64,000 nucleotides of DNA from Numida meleagris (taxonomy: Eukaryota > Chordata > Aves > Galliformes > Numididae): positions 71,717,405-71,781,404 of the forward strand of contig NC_034438.1 of assembly GCF_002078875.1 (NCBI RefSeq), read 5' to 3'. Under the pieces are notes generated by a model that saw only the letters and a list, made by a program, of their open reading frames with translations, did not search any database and was not told the origin of the DNA. The position numbers and the translations under genes were made by a program. Of this stretch, positions 34,791 to 45,944 are shown in pieces (within the stretch, counting starts at the first letter, position 1; each line of letters starts with the position of its first letter).

Positions 34791-37700
34791 CGATTCTTCT
34801 GAGTTTTGTTTTATGATCAAGATGCAATTTGCCAGATGTTACTGTATTAAAAAGAGATAATGAGTTAGCTCTGTTTTTCATTGTAAATAATGGTAACTGG
34901 CAAATGAGATGAAATAAGCTCTCCTTGTCCAAGCATAACTAAATAACAATAAAAAATAATCACCTTCAAGCACATCACAACGAAGAGGAAATCGATCTTT
35001 TAAAATTAATTTAAGAGATCTTAGGGTGCTTAAGTCTAGTGCCACTACTGTCTTCTCAGGTGGGAAAAAAAAGACAAAACCAAGACAGATGTCAAATTTC
35101 ACAGGCGTAAGGGGAAAAAAAAAGTAACCCCACATTTACATATGTGTGCACCAATTCCTAGCATATTTGAAACACTCAAAAAATATTTTCCTGTGCCTAT
35201 AAAGTACAGTGACAACTCATTAATAATATGGGCCCAAGAATTTCACTTTTTACCTTGAGTTCTCTTCAGAGCAGGAGCGCTTCTGTAATGCAGGACCACC
35301 CTATTACTCAAATACCTTTCACAATCTGAAACCTAGATACACAAAGGCTTAGGTACACAAATCCAATTTGAGAGGGTTATTAAGGTGCAGCATCATATAA
35401 GTTTATCAAAACCAGTACTTGCAGCTAAGCCATATTATAGTTCTGCATTTTTTTTTATTAAATGAAATTTCAGGTTGAGTAGATTTCCAAATTCATCTAT
35501 TAACATTCAATTGCAGTGGCTAAAACAAACTTGTCTGAAGACACGGTTGGCCAGGCTCACTCCCTGCTACCCTTGGGAGTGCTTTCACAACAGCAGGGTT
35601 ACTATTGGAGGTTAAATTGAACTTGAACGCCCCAGAAGTTTATCTGGCATCACTTTAATGCCTTCCCCATTGTGCTCTGGGCCATATCTCCCATGAGAAA
35701 ATTTACAAGTTCATTTCTTTCATCTCCTCTCTCTTCGGATTGCATTTCATAATTGCTAATGCTGCACTGAAGCATCGCACTCTGCCCTGAGTAGAAGAAT
35801 TCTCAATATAGAAGTGCAGTGATACACAGCTACTTAAAGACCTTCTGATGGCACAAGAAAAATGCATAATTGATGGAGTATGGGGAACAGAAATAGACTG
35901 CATACATACAAGAATAAATATATATGTGTGTGTTTATATATATATATACACACATATATACATGGCTTGGAAAGAGCTATGTACATTTTTATTCAGTGTT
36001 TCTCTCTCAGAACCATCTTGTTTTTAAACACTTCCCCCTATAAGCAAAGTTCCCCAAAGACCTTAAGCGCTGCATATTGCATTTGCACCCCCTGATGGTA
36101 TCAAGATTAAAATATATCTTTTAAAATAGCTTTAGTTATTAAAAAATACATAACCTTGCATTACGTTTTTTTGTAATATACAGAATTCAGAATATTAATG
36201 AGGGTTATGTGCAAGTTTATCAGTTGTTTGTTTCTTCTCTTAGATTATAAGTCACTAGCATTCTTATGTTGAATCACAGCACACTTCCCCAGTAAAAAAA
36301 TCTAACATCATAAAAAAAATTAATTACATCCAGAGAAGAAGCAATAAGTTTGAGCAAAGACACAGAGAGACTAACAATAAATGTTATTTCCAGCGCTGAA
36401 AAAATAGGAATGAGGAATACTGAGAAAGAACAGAGCACATTCTTTGTTTACTTTGGATAGGATCAAGAGAGTCTATGGAGGGAAGAGACACCTGCATGCT
36501 CCTAAGAATTCCTGCATCTTTTTCCTTCGAACAAAATTCAGTCCTAACAAAACTGGACTCTTTTTACTTAGCACAACTTTTATTCCAGTAGTTTCTGCCG
36601 CACGATCACTGAAATGAGCGTTTCACAGATGCATCTCCAAAGCAAATAAAGTATTTATCCTTCACTGCTGCATAGCATCACTCATTTTCAGCAGCGTCAC
36701 CGAACGCTAAGACAGAAACAGAAAAAAATAATTTACCGCTATCTATAATCAGCACGCCTTCACTTACATCCTCAACTGTGACTGAGAAAAAAGAGACAGC
36801 ACAGCATACGTCTGATCAGCACCACGATTTGCTTAAATCATTGTGGTGAAAAGCAAATGTTAACGAAAACATTTACAGAAACCTAGCTTGCACACAATTG
36901 AGCGTGCCACCTAGACACAGCTCCAGGAAGCTCCCCACCCCTGTTCTGAGCTCCCAGGCTGCCATCAGCATCCTCTGCCTCTGCCCTGGGGCTGCCTGCA
37001 CCAGGGCCGTGGTGGGAGGATGCTCTGTGCCAGCAGAGCTCTGCAATGAGGCCTTCAGACAGCAGCCTTCGCTCCTGGGGGGAGAACAGACCGAGAACTG
37101 GAGCCTCAACCCCTGCATTTAGCTGTTCCCCAGAGTGCCGCACGCTTGCAGCTCCTAACTAATTGAGCTAAAAAGGCAGAGGGAGAGAGACTGTCATTTC
37201 TATTTTTAAATACAAAGGAGGCAGTCAGGTACTATCAAGATGAAGGCTAGTGAGATTGACGCAGACAGGATTTATGACTAACAATCATGTTTGGGAAGGA
37301 AGCCGCACGTCACTGTAGACTTTTTCCAGCAGATCTGTAGGATATGTTTTTGAGCAAGAAAAGCAGGCTCGAGCATACCTCATTAAGATACTATGTAATC
37401 CCAAGACTGGCCCATTAGGTAAGCAGAACTGGAATTTTTTCTCCTATCTTTGAAATTCTTTTTCATCATACAGAGGAAAACTCAGAATGTCACAGAAACT
37501 TTGCAAAATCCTTTACCTTTTTCTCACAGCATGCAGCAAGCACCAAACAGAACTCAATGTAGTTCTTAGTTTATTTTTAGAATCCATAAATGAAATATCA
37601 CCAGGGCTCCCAATTACTTGCCTAATACATTTTTAAAAGCAGGCCTAGACAGTAAGCCTGCGCTTATAAGCATGCACATTTTACATTCAGACAAGTTCAA

Positions 37701-38214
37701 GTGAAATTCCGAAACAGCTAGGAGCAGTCCCTTTGACTCTGAAGAACTTCATTTTCTTCATTAGGCATTCTCATCAAGTCATTTGGTGTTTCAGTGGGCA
37801 GATCCTACCTACCAAAAAAAGGCTGGACTTAGTTAGTCCAGGCTAACCTCCTATACTGGGGAGGTAAGCTAACGTTTTAGATCACTGAAATCAACGCCTT
37901 AAAAACAGGGACTTCTGTAAGCCCTACAAAACCAAACTGCATGAACACGAGTAATTAAGACAGAAAGGGACAAGTTTAGTGGAAAATACAGAGCCTTACT
38001 AGGTGAGCATACAGTGTGGAATGAAACTATTGGACTAGAATGAGATGAAGAGAAGACGTGCTCACAAGCCATTCTGAGAACTAATCTTATAACAAAAACA
38101 GAACAAAAACCTGGAGCACAGTAATGAAACTTCATGCTGGTTAAAAGCAAAATTGGTACCTCTGTCAATACAGAGGAAGAACAGAACATCACATTGCAAG
38201 CGCTGAATTGCCTT
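34791..38214. other. Unique sequence with a GC-rich patch and an AT palindrome
   Basis: About 3.4 kb without a nameable gene. A perfect 13-bp inverted repeat with an AT-rich loop lies at 35919-35960. The patch 36890-37145 is distinctly GC-rich, with open frames of 74 to 86 codons on both strands. It has few CpG dinucleotides and no recognised domain, so I do not call it a CpG island or exon. The remainder is AT-rich. Confidence 0.5.
35919..35960. repeat. Inverted repeat, 13-bp perfect arms, AT/GT-rich
   Basis: TATATATGTGTGT at 35919-35931 is the exact reverse complement of ACACACATATATA at 35948-35960, with a 16-base TA-rich spacer. It looks like a mixed (TA)n/(TG)n microsatellite that happens to form a hairpin or cruciform. 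Confidence 0.9.
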
Positions 38215-38880
38215 GGAAGACTCAACTAAAGTGACAGCAATGACAAAACGCAATTGCACAAAGTCAAGGTCAAGCACTCTGGAAAGAGCAAGAATTTCTA
38301 CTGTAAGCTGGAGGATCATCAGCTGCAAATAACAAAGGAGGAGCATAACTTGGAGGTAATAATCAATGAATTCAGAGAATCAGAGAGATGCAGCTTGAAA
38401 AAGGATGCTGCAATCTGTGGCTGTATCAAGGGAGGCATTTTCAGCAGAGATGGAAACACATTAAAGCCATTTTACAAGGAACTGGTGAAATCTAAACTGG
38501 AATTCTGTGAACTTTTCTGGTCATCTGTCTTACAAAAAAAAAAAAAAGAATTCAAATTGAAGCAGGTGCAGGTAAAAGCTACTAGTAAGACCAGGGAAGC
38601 AAAGAGGAGTTAGTACAAAGAGAATACTAACAGAGGCTGCTTAAATTAGCTTGGTAAAAAGTAGGCTGGGAGGTAATGAGACTGCTCTCTATAAATAAAT
38701 CAAGGATGTAGGATAGAGGAAGGAAAAAATCTCTGAAGCTATAGACATCACTGGCACACAAAATGGATATTCATAAGTACAAATAGAAACTGGAACTACA
38801 CATCGTCAGATTAACAAAACCCCGGAACCATTTTCACCAGAAGCAATAGGGTTAAGAAACAACGCAGGAGCAAGACACAT
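38215..38880 (+). mobile_element. Old diverged LINE fragment (CR1/L3-like), sense
   Basis: A 119-codon open frame at 38254-38613 aligns by eye with the C-terminal reverse transcriptase region of CR1-clade LINEs: EDHQLQITKEEHNLEVIIN (compare xxxxLExxxxEKDLGVLVD), then AAICGCIKGGIFSRDGNTLK (compare [18 protein letters not shown]) and PFYKELVKSKLEFCELFWSS (compare [20 protein letters not shown]). Downstream to about 38880 there are weaker matches to the 'LRGDLI..YKYLKG' and 'WIFISTNRNWN' tail of such elements, with stops. It is much more diverged than the other CR1 copies here, so it is an old insertion or a different subfamily. An A13 run at about 38535-38548 interrupts it. Confidence 0.6.
38254..38613 (+). 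pseudogene. Diverged LINE reverse transcriptase C-terminal fragment
   Basis: This is the longest open frame of the old LINE, 119 codons, ending KTREAKRS and a stop. The order and spacing of the CGCIKGG, PFYKELVKSKLEF and LFWSS blocks match CR1-clade ORF2. The catalytic palm lies upstream and is not present. The frame stays open although the sequence is strongly diverged. Chance survival is the default explanation; a database search for a host gene made from this LINE would test the alternative. Confidence 0.6.
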
Positions 38881-40317
38881 TTTTGCACGGTACTTCATAG
38901 TACTACTATCAGTAGAAAATGGGCACTGTTGCTGAAGGCCAGAATATCCCTGACAGTCCTCTTTTCTGTAGATTTTTCCTTATCAATATTCCAAGCTGAG
39001 ATACCACTTTTAAGGCTGCCATTCCTTTTACATTTCCTTTTTTCTTATGTACAGCGCAGAAGCAGAAGCCTATGTGCAGGCACTTCCCTATAAAACCTCT
39101 TCACTCTGATGTACTTCTCAGCTCAGGGACTCTCCCCAGAGCTAAAGCACTGATGCGTTCTGACATAGCCACCAGTGTACTTAAAGGTGTAAAAGCGGTT
39201 TTCGTCAGCCTTAAGCAAAAAGCTAGAATATTTTTAACATCTGCAATACATCGCAATACAGCAGCACCAAACAGCAACTTTATAGCTCACGCTGTTCTAC
39301 GTAATTTATCAGTATGCCACTTCTCTATGTCCTCCGTCCTTACATTGTTATCTCCACAGCAAGCTGGTAATAAACTAACATCTGTTCCACGTTGCACTGT
39401 ACAGCTAACTAAATCAACTAGACAACCACTCTAACCATGTTATATAATATAAGCAAGGTCCTAGCACCCTGATCAACTTACCCCATTGTTTCAACCATAC
39501 TGAAAGGCAGAACTTTGTAACGTAATGTGGCATTAATCACACAAAAATTGCATTTTACCAGTGTTAGTCTTTAAATGCCAAAAAGTGAATGCATTTTAAA
39601 AATAAGGCACCCATTTGAATTAAAAGGGCTGCTTGAAAGTAACCCCTGAAAAGAGCAAGCGTCCTTCAATTCATTATATCTTTTCATCATTAAGCACCAA
39701 GCAGTAGTGTAGCTCTACTGCCATCCATTTCATCGCTAAATCCTACCAGTCTAATCTAAATACTAAATGTGCAATATTTAAATGGACCTACAGTCAGCAA
39801 TCTAGCAGAACAGCTGTTATTTCCAAACACAGCAACAGTGAGATCCCAAATACTGCTTGCCCTGCCCAAAAGTTGCATGTTTCTTAAGGAAGAGTACAAC
39901 ACTGTGAAAAGCCATATGCTATGAAAGATCCACAGCCAAAAATCAAGAACACAGCAATGGCCTTCCTTGGCAATAACCTGGCAGTATCAGACATGATACT
40001 CACATTACTCTGTTTAGACTATGAATGTGCATCCAGCATGTCAGGCTACAGGCATGCCCCAAGCACCCTGCGTTCACATCTCATGCAATACTTACACGGC
40101 ACCTGTAGGAACATACAGATGAGTCTAGTGGAAGCCAAACCTGGCATGCAGATTTAGAAGCCGAAGTGTCACGAGATTTTGTATTTTATATGTGGATTGT
40201 GATAGAGATTGGACATTGGCGTCCAGCCTTAGCTTAAAACACAAACCGCATGGGCCACTAATAAAACCATAAGCCTCTTCCTTAGATACAACAGAGAGCA
40301 ATCCCTGAGAGCAATCC
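38881..40317. other. Unique sequence
   Basis: About 1.4 kb, AT-rich. One 120-codon plus-strand open frame (39072-39434) has no recognisable domain, codon pattern or splice context. No repeats recognised. Confidence 0.5.
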
Positions 40318-40388
40318 TTGAGAGCAGCCCTGCAGAGAAGGACCTGGGGGTCCTGGTGGATGAAAAACTGATCATGAGCCAGCCGTAC
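40318..40388 (+). mobile_element. CR1 LINE scrap, sense
   Basis: It translates to LESSPAEKDLGVLVDEKLIM and SQ, the conserved CR1 ORF2 block that precedes QQCALAAQKAN. It has no tail and no flanking coding sequence, so it is an isolated internal fragment of about 70 bp. Confidence 0.85.
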
Positions 40389-42738
40389 TTGGAGATACCG
40401 TGCTTTCTGTTAGTGAAAACTCAGTGACAGTTTTCATAAGCAGTCAGAGACAGATTTTGTTTGGGCAGTTAATGCTCTGCATTTTATTCCTCTTCTAGCT
40501 AGGTTCACCTCCTTTCAACAAAACTCAGTCACGCTGTGGTCTCTTCATCACTGTATTCTCACTTCTAACAAAAAGATCTTGCATAGGGCACATCACTGAT
40601 TTTCAATAAAATGTATCTATATCCATCTCATATACAGTCCAGTCCTGACGCGTGCATACAGTAAAAATAAGTAAAAGGGAAACTGCACATTGCTCAGGTA
40701 GAGAAAATCAATTGCAAATATCCAGTTGGTTCAAGAGAGACTACAATGGTGTACGGTAACTGCGAAGGGAATATGCATCTCCTACTTCAAGCACTGTGCT
40801 CCTGAAGATAAACAGAGAGAGCTGCTGCTCTTTCAGGATCAGGTATACTTAGAAGCCTCTCTGCACGGACAGTATTGATTTAGAGGCATTCCTTATGTAA
40901 TGGCCATCTGTAACGTTATAATTAGACCGAGCAGCATACGTGCTGGATTCCTTTTCCATTCTGTGGGCACACAGCCCCTCACATATAGCTGGCGTATTAG
41001 GTGTCCCGAGCACTGACCTCTCTCTTTCAATTTGCAATTTGTCATTTGAAGCTAAATAGCATTCTTTGTTTAAATGCATTTTAGTCTTGTCTGAAGGACA
41101 CAACAGTCTCAGCACGTACCAATATTTTGACTGGTTCTCTAAAAATCACTCATTTAAAAAATTATATGATTATTTCATTTACTTAGCTCACTAATTAGCA
41201 CCGTTAAGGATTTTATGGCAACAAATGAATAAGAAATAATGACAATTTGAATTAGCATGTTTCTCTAAAAAATTGTCACTCCAAAATTACGTTTAAAAAT
41301 AACAGTAACACTACCAATTTTCTTTTTCACTGTAATTTTTCCTGCTGCTGACCTGGGAAAGACATTCTTGTTGATGCAGAGACCATGTATAATTTTCACA
41401 GTAGGGAGCTCTCATTAGCTTTGAAACAGATCAGGAAAGGAGTTTTTATTTTAATGGCGCAGTCTTTCAAAAAAGAAGAAAATTGAGGAACATAGATAAA
41501 ACAATTCAGGAAACTTCTAAATCAAAACTGACACTGAAAGCGGCATAATCCTTTATGCAACTCTTTCCTTAAGTTCTAAGAACACACAAAGCACTTGCAG
41601 CAAATGACAGAAATCATAAAGATATCACTACAGGAAAATACATTTTTTTTAAAACTAGAATTTACAGAAGAACAACCACAAGGTTAAAACTCACGTTATC
41701 TGCGTGCCCTATCCTCTGGAAATCAAAGTTGGCACTTACAGGCAGTTAAATCAGAGCACGGATCTGCAGAGCATCAGGAGCGAGCTCTGCCATCTGAACG
41801 TGTGTTCCATTTGCCTCGATTTCTCAATAACTTGAGACTTCAGTAACACAATTACAGGACAGCTTTATCTGATCACAGCAACCATTAACGTGGTCTGAAG
41901 TCATTAATATCCAACAGCTATTAATGTAAAGCACAGTCTCGGACTAGTTCCCTAGAAGTAGATGTCCACATCCCAAGATGACCACGACAACCAACAACAT
42001 TCTGACAGATTGTCAGTCAAGGCTTCTCTTTTCTGAAGTAATTTATCAAGCCCTAAAGCCAGATTTGAAGCAAGCCATCAAGAAGCTGCAATAAACTGCC
42101 TACAGCGTGCATCTCCACGGCAAGGTTCCTGCCTTTTCACAGTCCCTGATCCCGTATCACCTCATATACACACTATTTCAACACTCAGCCTAAGAAATTA
42201 CTTACTCCCAGATAAGGCTATGGTTTAAGTAAAACAACAGTGTGTTACAAGGAGAAGGAATGCACAGCAAAGTGCCACGTTCTCTCAGTATTCTACCTTG
42301 CCTTTTAATAACCTTAGCATATCACACATCCAGAAAAAATAATGAGAATGCCATTTCTCTGTGAGACAAACATGGCTATCTGTGATAAAGCACAAGCCTC
42401 AAGTACTGCAAAGGTCACAGCTCAGTATTTAGCTTGAACTAAAACATTTATTAACACTACTCTTCCTTTGCACTACTCCTCCTCTTTCTTGGGATGGAAA
42501 AGAGAAGGAAGAAAACTCATCCCAGGAGCAGGAAAGCTGCAACGAAGAGCATGGTCTAAAAGCACACACAACGACAGCAGAGAGGAATCCTCCAGAGCAT
42601 CACCCAAACCAAAGGAAGCACCAGAAAAGTGACCTCATTGTGTGAGGCAGTTGGCTGGACAGCATGGTGCATCCCAAAACATCTGCCAAGGACTAACCCT
42701 CTGGCATAAAAACTTACGCAATGCATTCAAGATAGCAT

Positions 42739-42873
42739 AGAACAATGGTGTGGTGCAATGGAGAATAGAACAACAGAACAATACAACAATATAGAATATA
42801 TATATGCGTACATACTTATATATATAGATACACGGAACAATGGTGAATAGAACAACAGAACAATGCAATGGTG
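42739..42873. repeat. Imperfect GAACAATG/TAGAACAACAG repeat around a (TA)n core
   Basis: GAATAGAACAACAGAACAAT occurs at 42763-42782 and again at 42845-42864. Both are accompanied by GAACAATGGTG copies (42739 region and 42835 region) and lie on either side of a TATATA-rich core at 42790-42828. The layout suggests partial duplication or a small minisatellite with an inserted AT tract. Confidence 0.85.
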
Positions 42874-43811
42874 CGCTGCAAACAGCATCCAGACTCCAGT
42901 AATCCTACACCACAACTCTTGATAGAGATGACAGCTGTTTGGTAACAAGCAGCTCAGCACAAGAGCACGATACAAAGAAAAATACTAAACAGATACATTC
43001 AGAGATCTTTCCTGTTTTAAAAAGTGGCGTATACAGTTAAATTCCAACAAAAACATGATTGATGGGAAGCTAGCCTAGAATAAAATGCAAAATAACAATA
43101 TTACAAAACCAAAATTACAATCAGTGCTGTACTGAACACTGAATTTTCCTGCTATATTTGAGAAAAATATTTTATTTGCTGTTAACAAGAGTACAGTGGA
43201 AGTCAAAGATGTAATCCTAAAAAAATACACATGGAGCAACCTGCAAAACTGCACTTTCTTCTTTTATTATTGAGCTTATGTAATGTTTTTATATTATTAC
43301 TTTTGGCGCAAAACTTTATGAAGTGCTTTCTTTTCCATTCTTTAGGTACTGTGAAAACTTTAAAGCAATGAGAAAACTTCAATGGATTCAAAATATAGAT
43401 GTGTTCTTTTAAACAGAGCTCTGAAACTAATTAAGTTGAAATACTGTAGAACATGCTAAAATAGAAAATAGCTGATGAACCTATAACTGTATTTCAGCTA
43501 CGAACACGGTGGAAGAGTAATTTTTTTCATACAGAAACCAATGCTTAGGGGCATTTTAGAAAATTGCTAAAATAATTGGAAGAAGTAAGTACGAAACAAA
43601 TGTATGCATTTGCAAAAGGTGCACACTGAGATAAGAAGCTCAGGTGTGTTGATAAACCCGACTGAAAGTAGCTTTGCTTCATACACTGCTTTTTTTCTGG
43701 AGTCAGTTTTACTTTCTGTTACACTTTGATTAGAAACCAACTTTTAATTGTGCTGAAAATATTTTGAACAGGAACATTTTAAATGCACTACTGTCTCTTT
43801 CATGTTTCTAG

Positions 43812-43975
43812 TGGTGCTGGATGATAAAGTTAATTTTTTAGCACTTTACCACCTGCAGGATAGTGACAGTAGTGACTCAAACGAGGAAGAAATGTCTGAA
43901 GCAGGCATTCAGGATACAGAAGAGCAATATCTGCTGCACAAATGCGCAAGTGTGATTATGAGCTCTTCAGAATAA
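43812..43975 (+). CDS. Candidate 3'-terminal coding exon, unknown protein
   Basis: The acceptor CTGTCTCTTTCATGTTTCTAG ends at 43811, with a strong polypyrimidine tract. The frame after it is open for about 54 codons: VLDDKVNFLALYHLQDS, then DSSDSNEEEMSEAGIQDTEE, then QYLLHKCASVIMSSSE and a stop at 43973-43975. The acidic serine-rich middle (DSDSSDSNEEE) is more like real coding sequence than the low-complexity frames elsewhere. AATAAA at 43971-43976 overlaps the stop and could serve as a polyadenylation signal, though this would give an almost absent 3' untranslated region. The exon would begin with the last two bases of a codon split with an upstream exon. I find no partner exon and recognise no family. 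A chance frame is quite possible. A mariner derivative starts 71 bp downstream. Confidence 0.2.
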
Positions 43976-44046
43976 AACTGCCCCCAAAACAGCAAAGAAG
44001 CTGCACTGAAATGAATGGATATTACATGCAGTTTCCTTTACATATA

Positions 44047-44604
44047 CGTAGATCACTCCAAAAGTAATACCTCCTACTTGTTTCCATGGAAACTACAAAA
44101 AAGAGCGCAATAACCATTTGGTAGAGGAAGTTCTCAGCTACAAAACACTATTCTTCAACACAGTCACCACCATCAGCTGTGCATTTTTGCCAGTGATGAA
44201 CAAGAGCCTGCACGCTGCACTCATAAAGATCTGCATGGCTGTCTGGCACGTGGCTTGTCTTTCACATCCCAGTCACCGCTGCTGAAACAAACCACTCACC
44301 ACCTCACTGTGCTCATGTCCGCTGTTTGGTCTCCATAAACATTCAGCTAGCATCAAGGAATGTCAATGGGTGTCACCTTTTCCACATGGAGGACTTCCAT
44401 GACACACCTTTGCTCCATCCACACTTCCATGTCAGACGCCATTCTGTCAGACTGCCCCTCTGCTGCCCTCAGTCACACGGCAACAACGTGGAATGGGACA
44501 CTGGTGGGAAGGCTCAGCCTCTACTGCCATACCACCAACATCTGCCTTTGATGTCATGAGCCAACATAATAAAATAGGAGGCATTACATTCAGAGCAGCC
44601 CTCT
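44047..44604 (-). mobile_element. mariner deletion derivative (MITE-like), both ends intact
   Basis: 558 bp with 29-bp terminal inverted repeats at 44047-44075 and 44576-44604, flanked by TA at 44045-44046 and 44605-44606. In minus orientation it follows the mariner at 12990 from the left end through the N-terminal transposase region (GGTTTGTTTCAGCAGCGGTG, GACAAGCCACGTGCC). It then joins CCATGCA directly to GATCTTTATGAG and the conserved GCAGGCTCTTGTTCATC. About 720 bp, containing the whole catalytic domain, is missing. It cannot encode a transposase and would have depended on one supplied in trans. The join has 'gca' available on both sides, consistent with a microhomology-mediated gap-repair deletion. 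Confidence 0.93.
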
Positions 44605-45818
44605 TATTATTTTCTATGTGCAGCTCAAACTTGCAGTATCTAAGTCTTTTATACCCAACACATAGCTTTGCTCTCGCTTTTTTAAAAAATACTAGTACTC
44701 CATTTTTCAGTTATGGTTTAAGAGGGTCAGGGAGTTATTTTTTCAGTACCATTTTGACAGATTACAATGAAGATATTTCCCAGTGGAATTGGTATCCATG
44801 CACTGATTGCTTACATTTAAAAGACTTATGATCATTTTAGATTGGAAATGAAAATAAAACAGATAGCTATATAAAACCATACTGGACTTGAAAACATTTG
44901 AATAGCCATCCAACCAGATTTCAGAAGTCTACTTCCAGACATCATGATGCTCAAATCTTCAAATATTTATTAATATACTTTAGAAATGTACTCTAACACT
45001 GCTTTTTATTTGAAGCAAATCAGTGATAACATGCAACTACAATCTCAGAACTGAAAGACTCAATTTTTAAAAGTCAGAATGACTGAAATTTTATGGGCTT
45101 TTTTTACCAACCATTTTCTTCATTCAAGAAAAGGTTTTCCAGCAGAGAATTAATCCTGCTGGATTCCTATGAGTAATCTAAGAACAGCAACGTGGGTTTA
45201 TCTGCACTCAAAAGAAGCACTGAAAACAAATATGCACGTTTTATTTCCATCTGGTAACCATGGTGAAGGTTGTCCTTTTGGACAATGGGTAGAGGGACTT
45301 AAATCTCAGCTCACAAAGAGCTCGCTCCTCTTTAAAAGAAATGAAACCTAAGATTCTCACCTGAAACCCTGGGAGAAAAAAGCAAATTGAAAATTTCACA
45401 TTAAAAATACTAAAGCCTGCAGCACTATAAGCACTTTACACATCTGTTGCAATTATCTCCTCCAAAAGTACATCTGCTTTTGCTCCTCCAACACTGAGTC
45501 ATATATTGCACGCAAGGCAAGGTATACAGCATCTGTGCACAAATCTCGAATTCTCAGGATTCTCAGACAACTATGATGGGTTTTTTTGGAAAAGTTTCCA
45601 GGTATGTATGGAAGTAAAAGGCGACCAAAGTAAGTATTACCTTAGTCCTCAAAGTCTGAGTGTTCTTCAGGGAGGAGGGTATTTCAAAGAGAATTTCTAT
45701 ACTCGAAAACTGAAAACACAGGGAAAATCACAAACTCCATAACCAGAAGAAAACAATTGATACTTCGGTATGTGAGCAAAATTGCTAGTCCCTTAAAGCA
45801 GTTGGGTCAGCCAGTTAT
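44605..45818. other. Unique AT-rich sequence
   Basis: About 1.2 kb with only short open frames (up to about 78 codons) and no recognisable repeat, RNA or regulatory motif. Confidence 0.55.
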
Positions 45819-45944
45819 TACAGAATCACAGAATTGCTCAGGTTGGAAAAGACCTTCAAGATCATCAAGTCCAACCGCAACCCAACCATACTACCCTAAC
45901 TCTTAACAACCACCGCTAAATCATGTCCCGGAGCACCACATCCG
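45819..45944 (-). mobile_element. CR1 3' end, antisense, short
   Basis: CAGAATCACAGAATTGCTCA, then GGTTGGAAAAGACCTTCAAG and ATCATCAAGTCCAACCGCAA, then an 'actctaacaacc' and 'taaatcatgtccc' type block. This is the reversed 3' end of a CR1 subfamily different from the 9790 type. The copy is only about 125 bp, truncated soon after 'gagcaccacatcc'. Confidence 0.9.

Larger units (their letters stand above)
40389..44046. other. Mostly unique sequence; holds a minisatellite and a possible exon
   Basis: About 3.7 kb. The stretch 41150-41480 is AT-rich but complex, with several homeodomain-type TAATTA/TTAATT cores, and is the kind of sequence often conserved as a noncoding element; that cannot be tested here. 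A short repeated motif flanks an AT microsatellite at 42739-42873. A candidate terminal exon lies at 43812-43975. The right edge is the mariner derivative. Confidence 0.5.

Noticed and set aside
36873..37143. GC-rich segment with open frames on both strands, considered as a CpG island or first exon
   Set aside because: It has few CpG dinucleotides and is only about 250 bp; the frames on both strands result from base composition.
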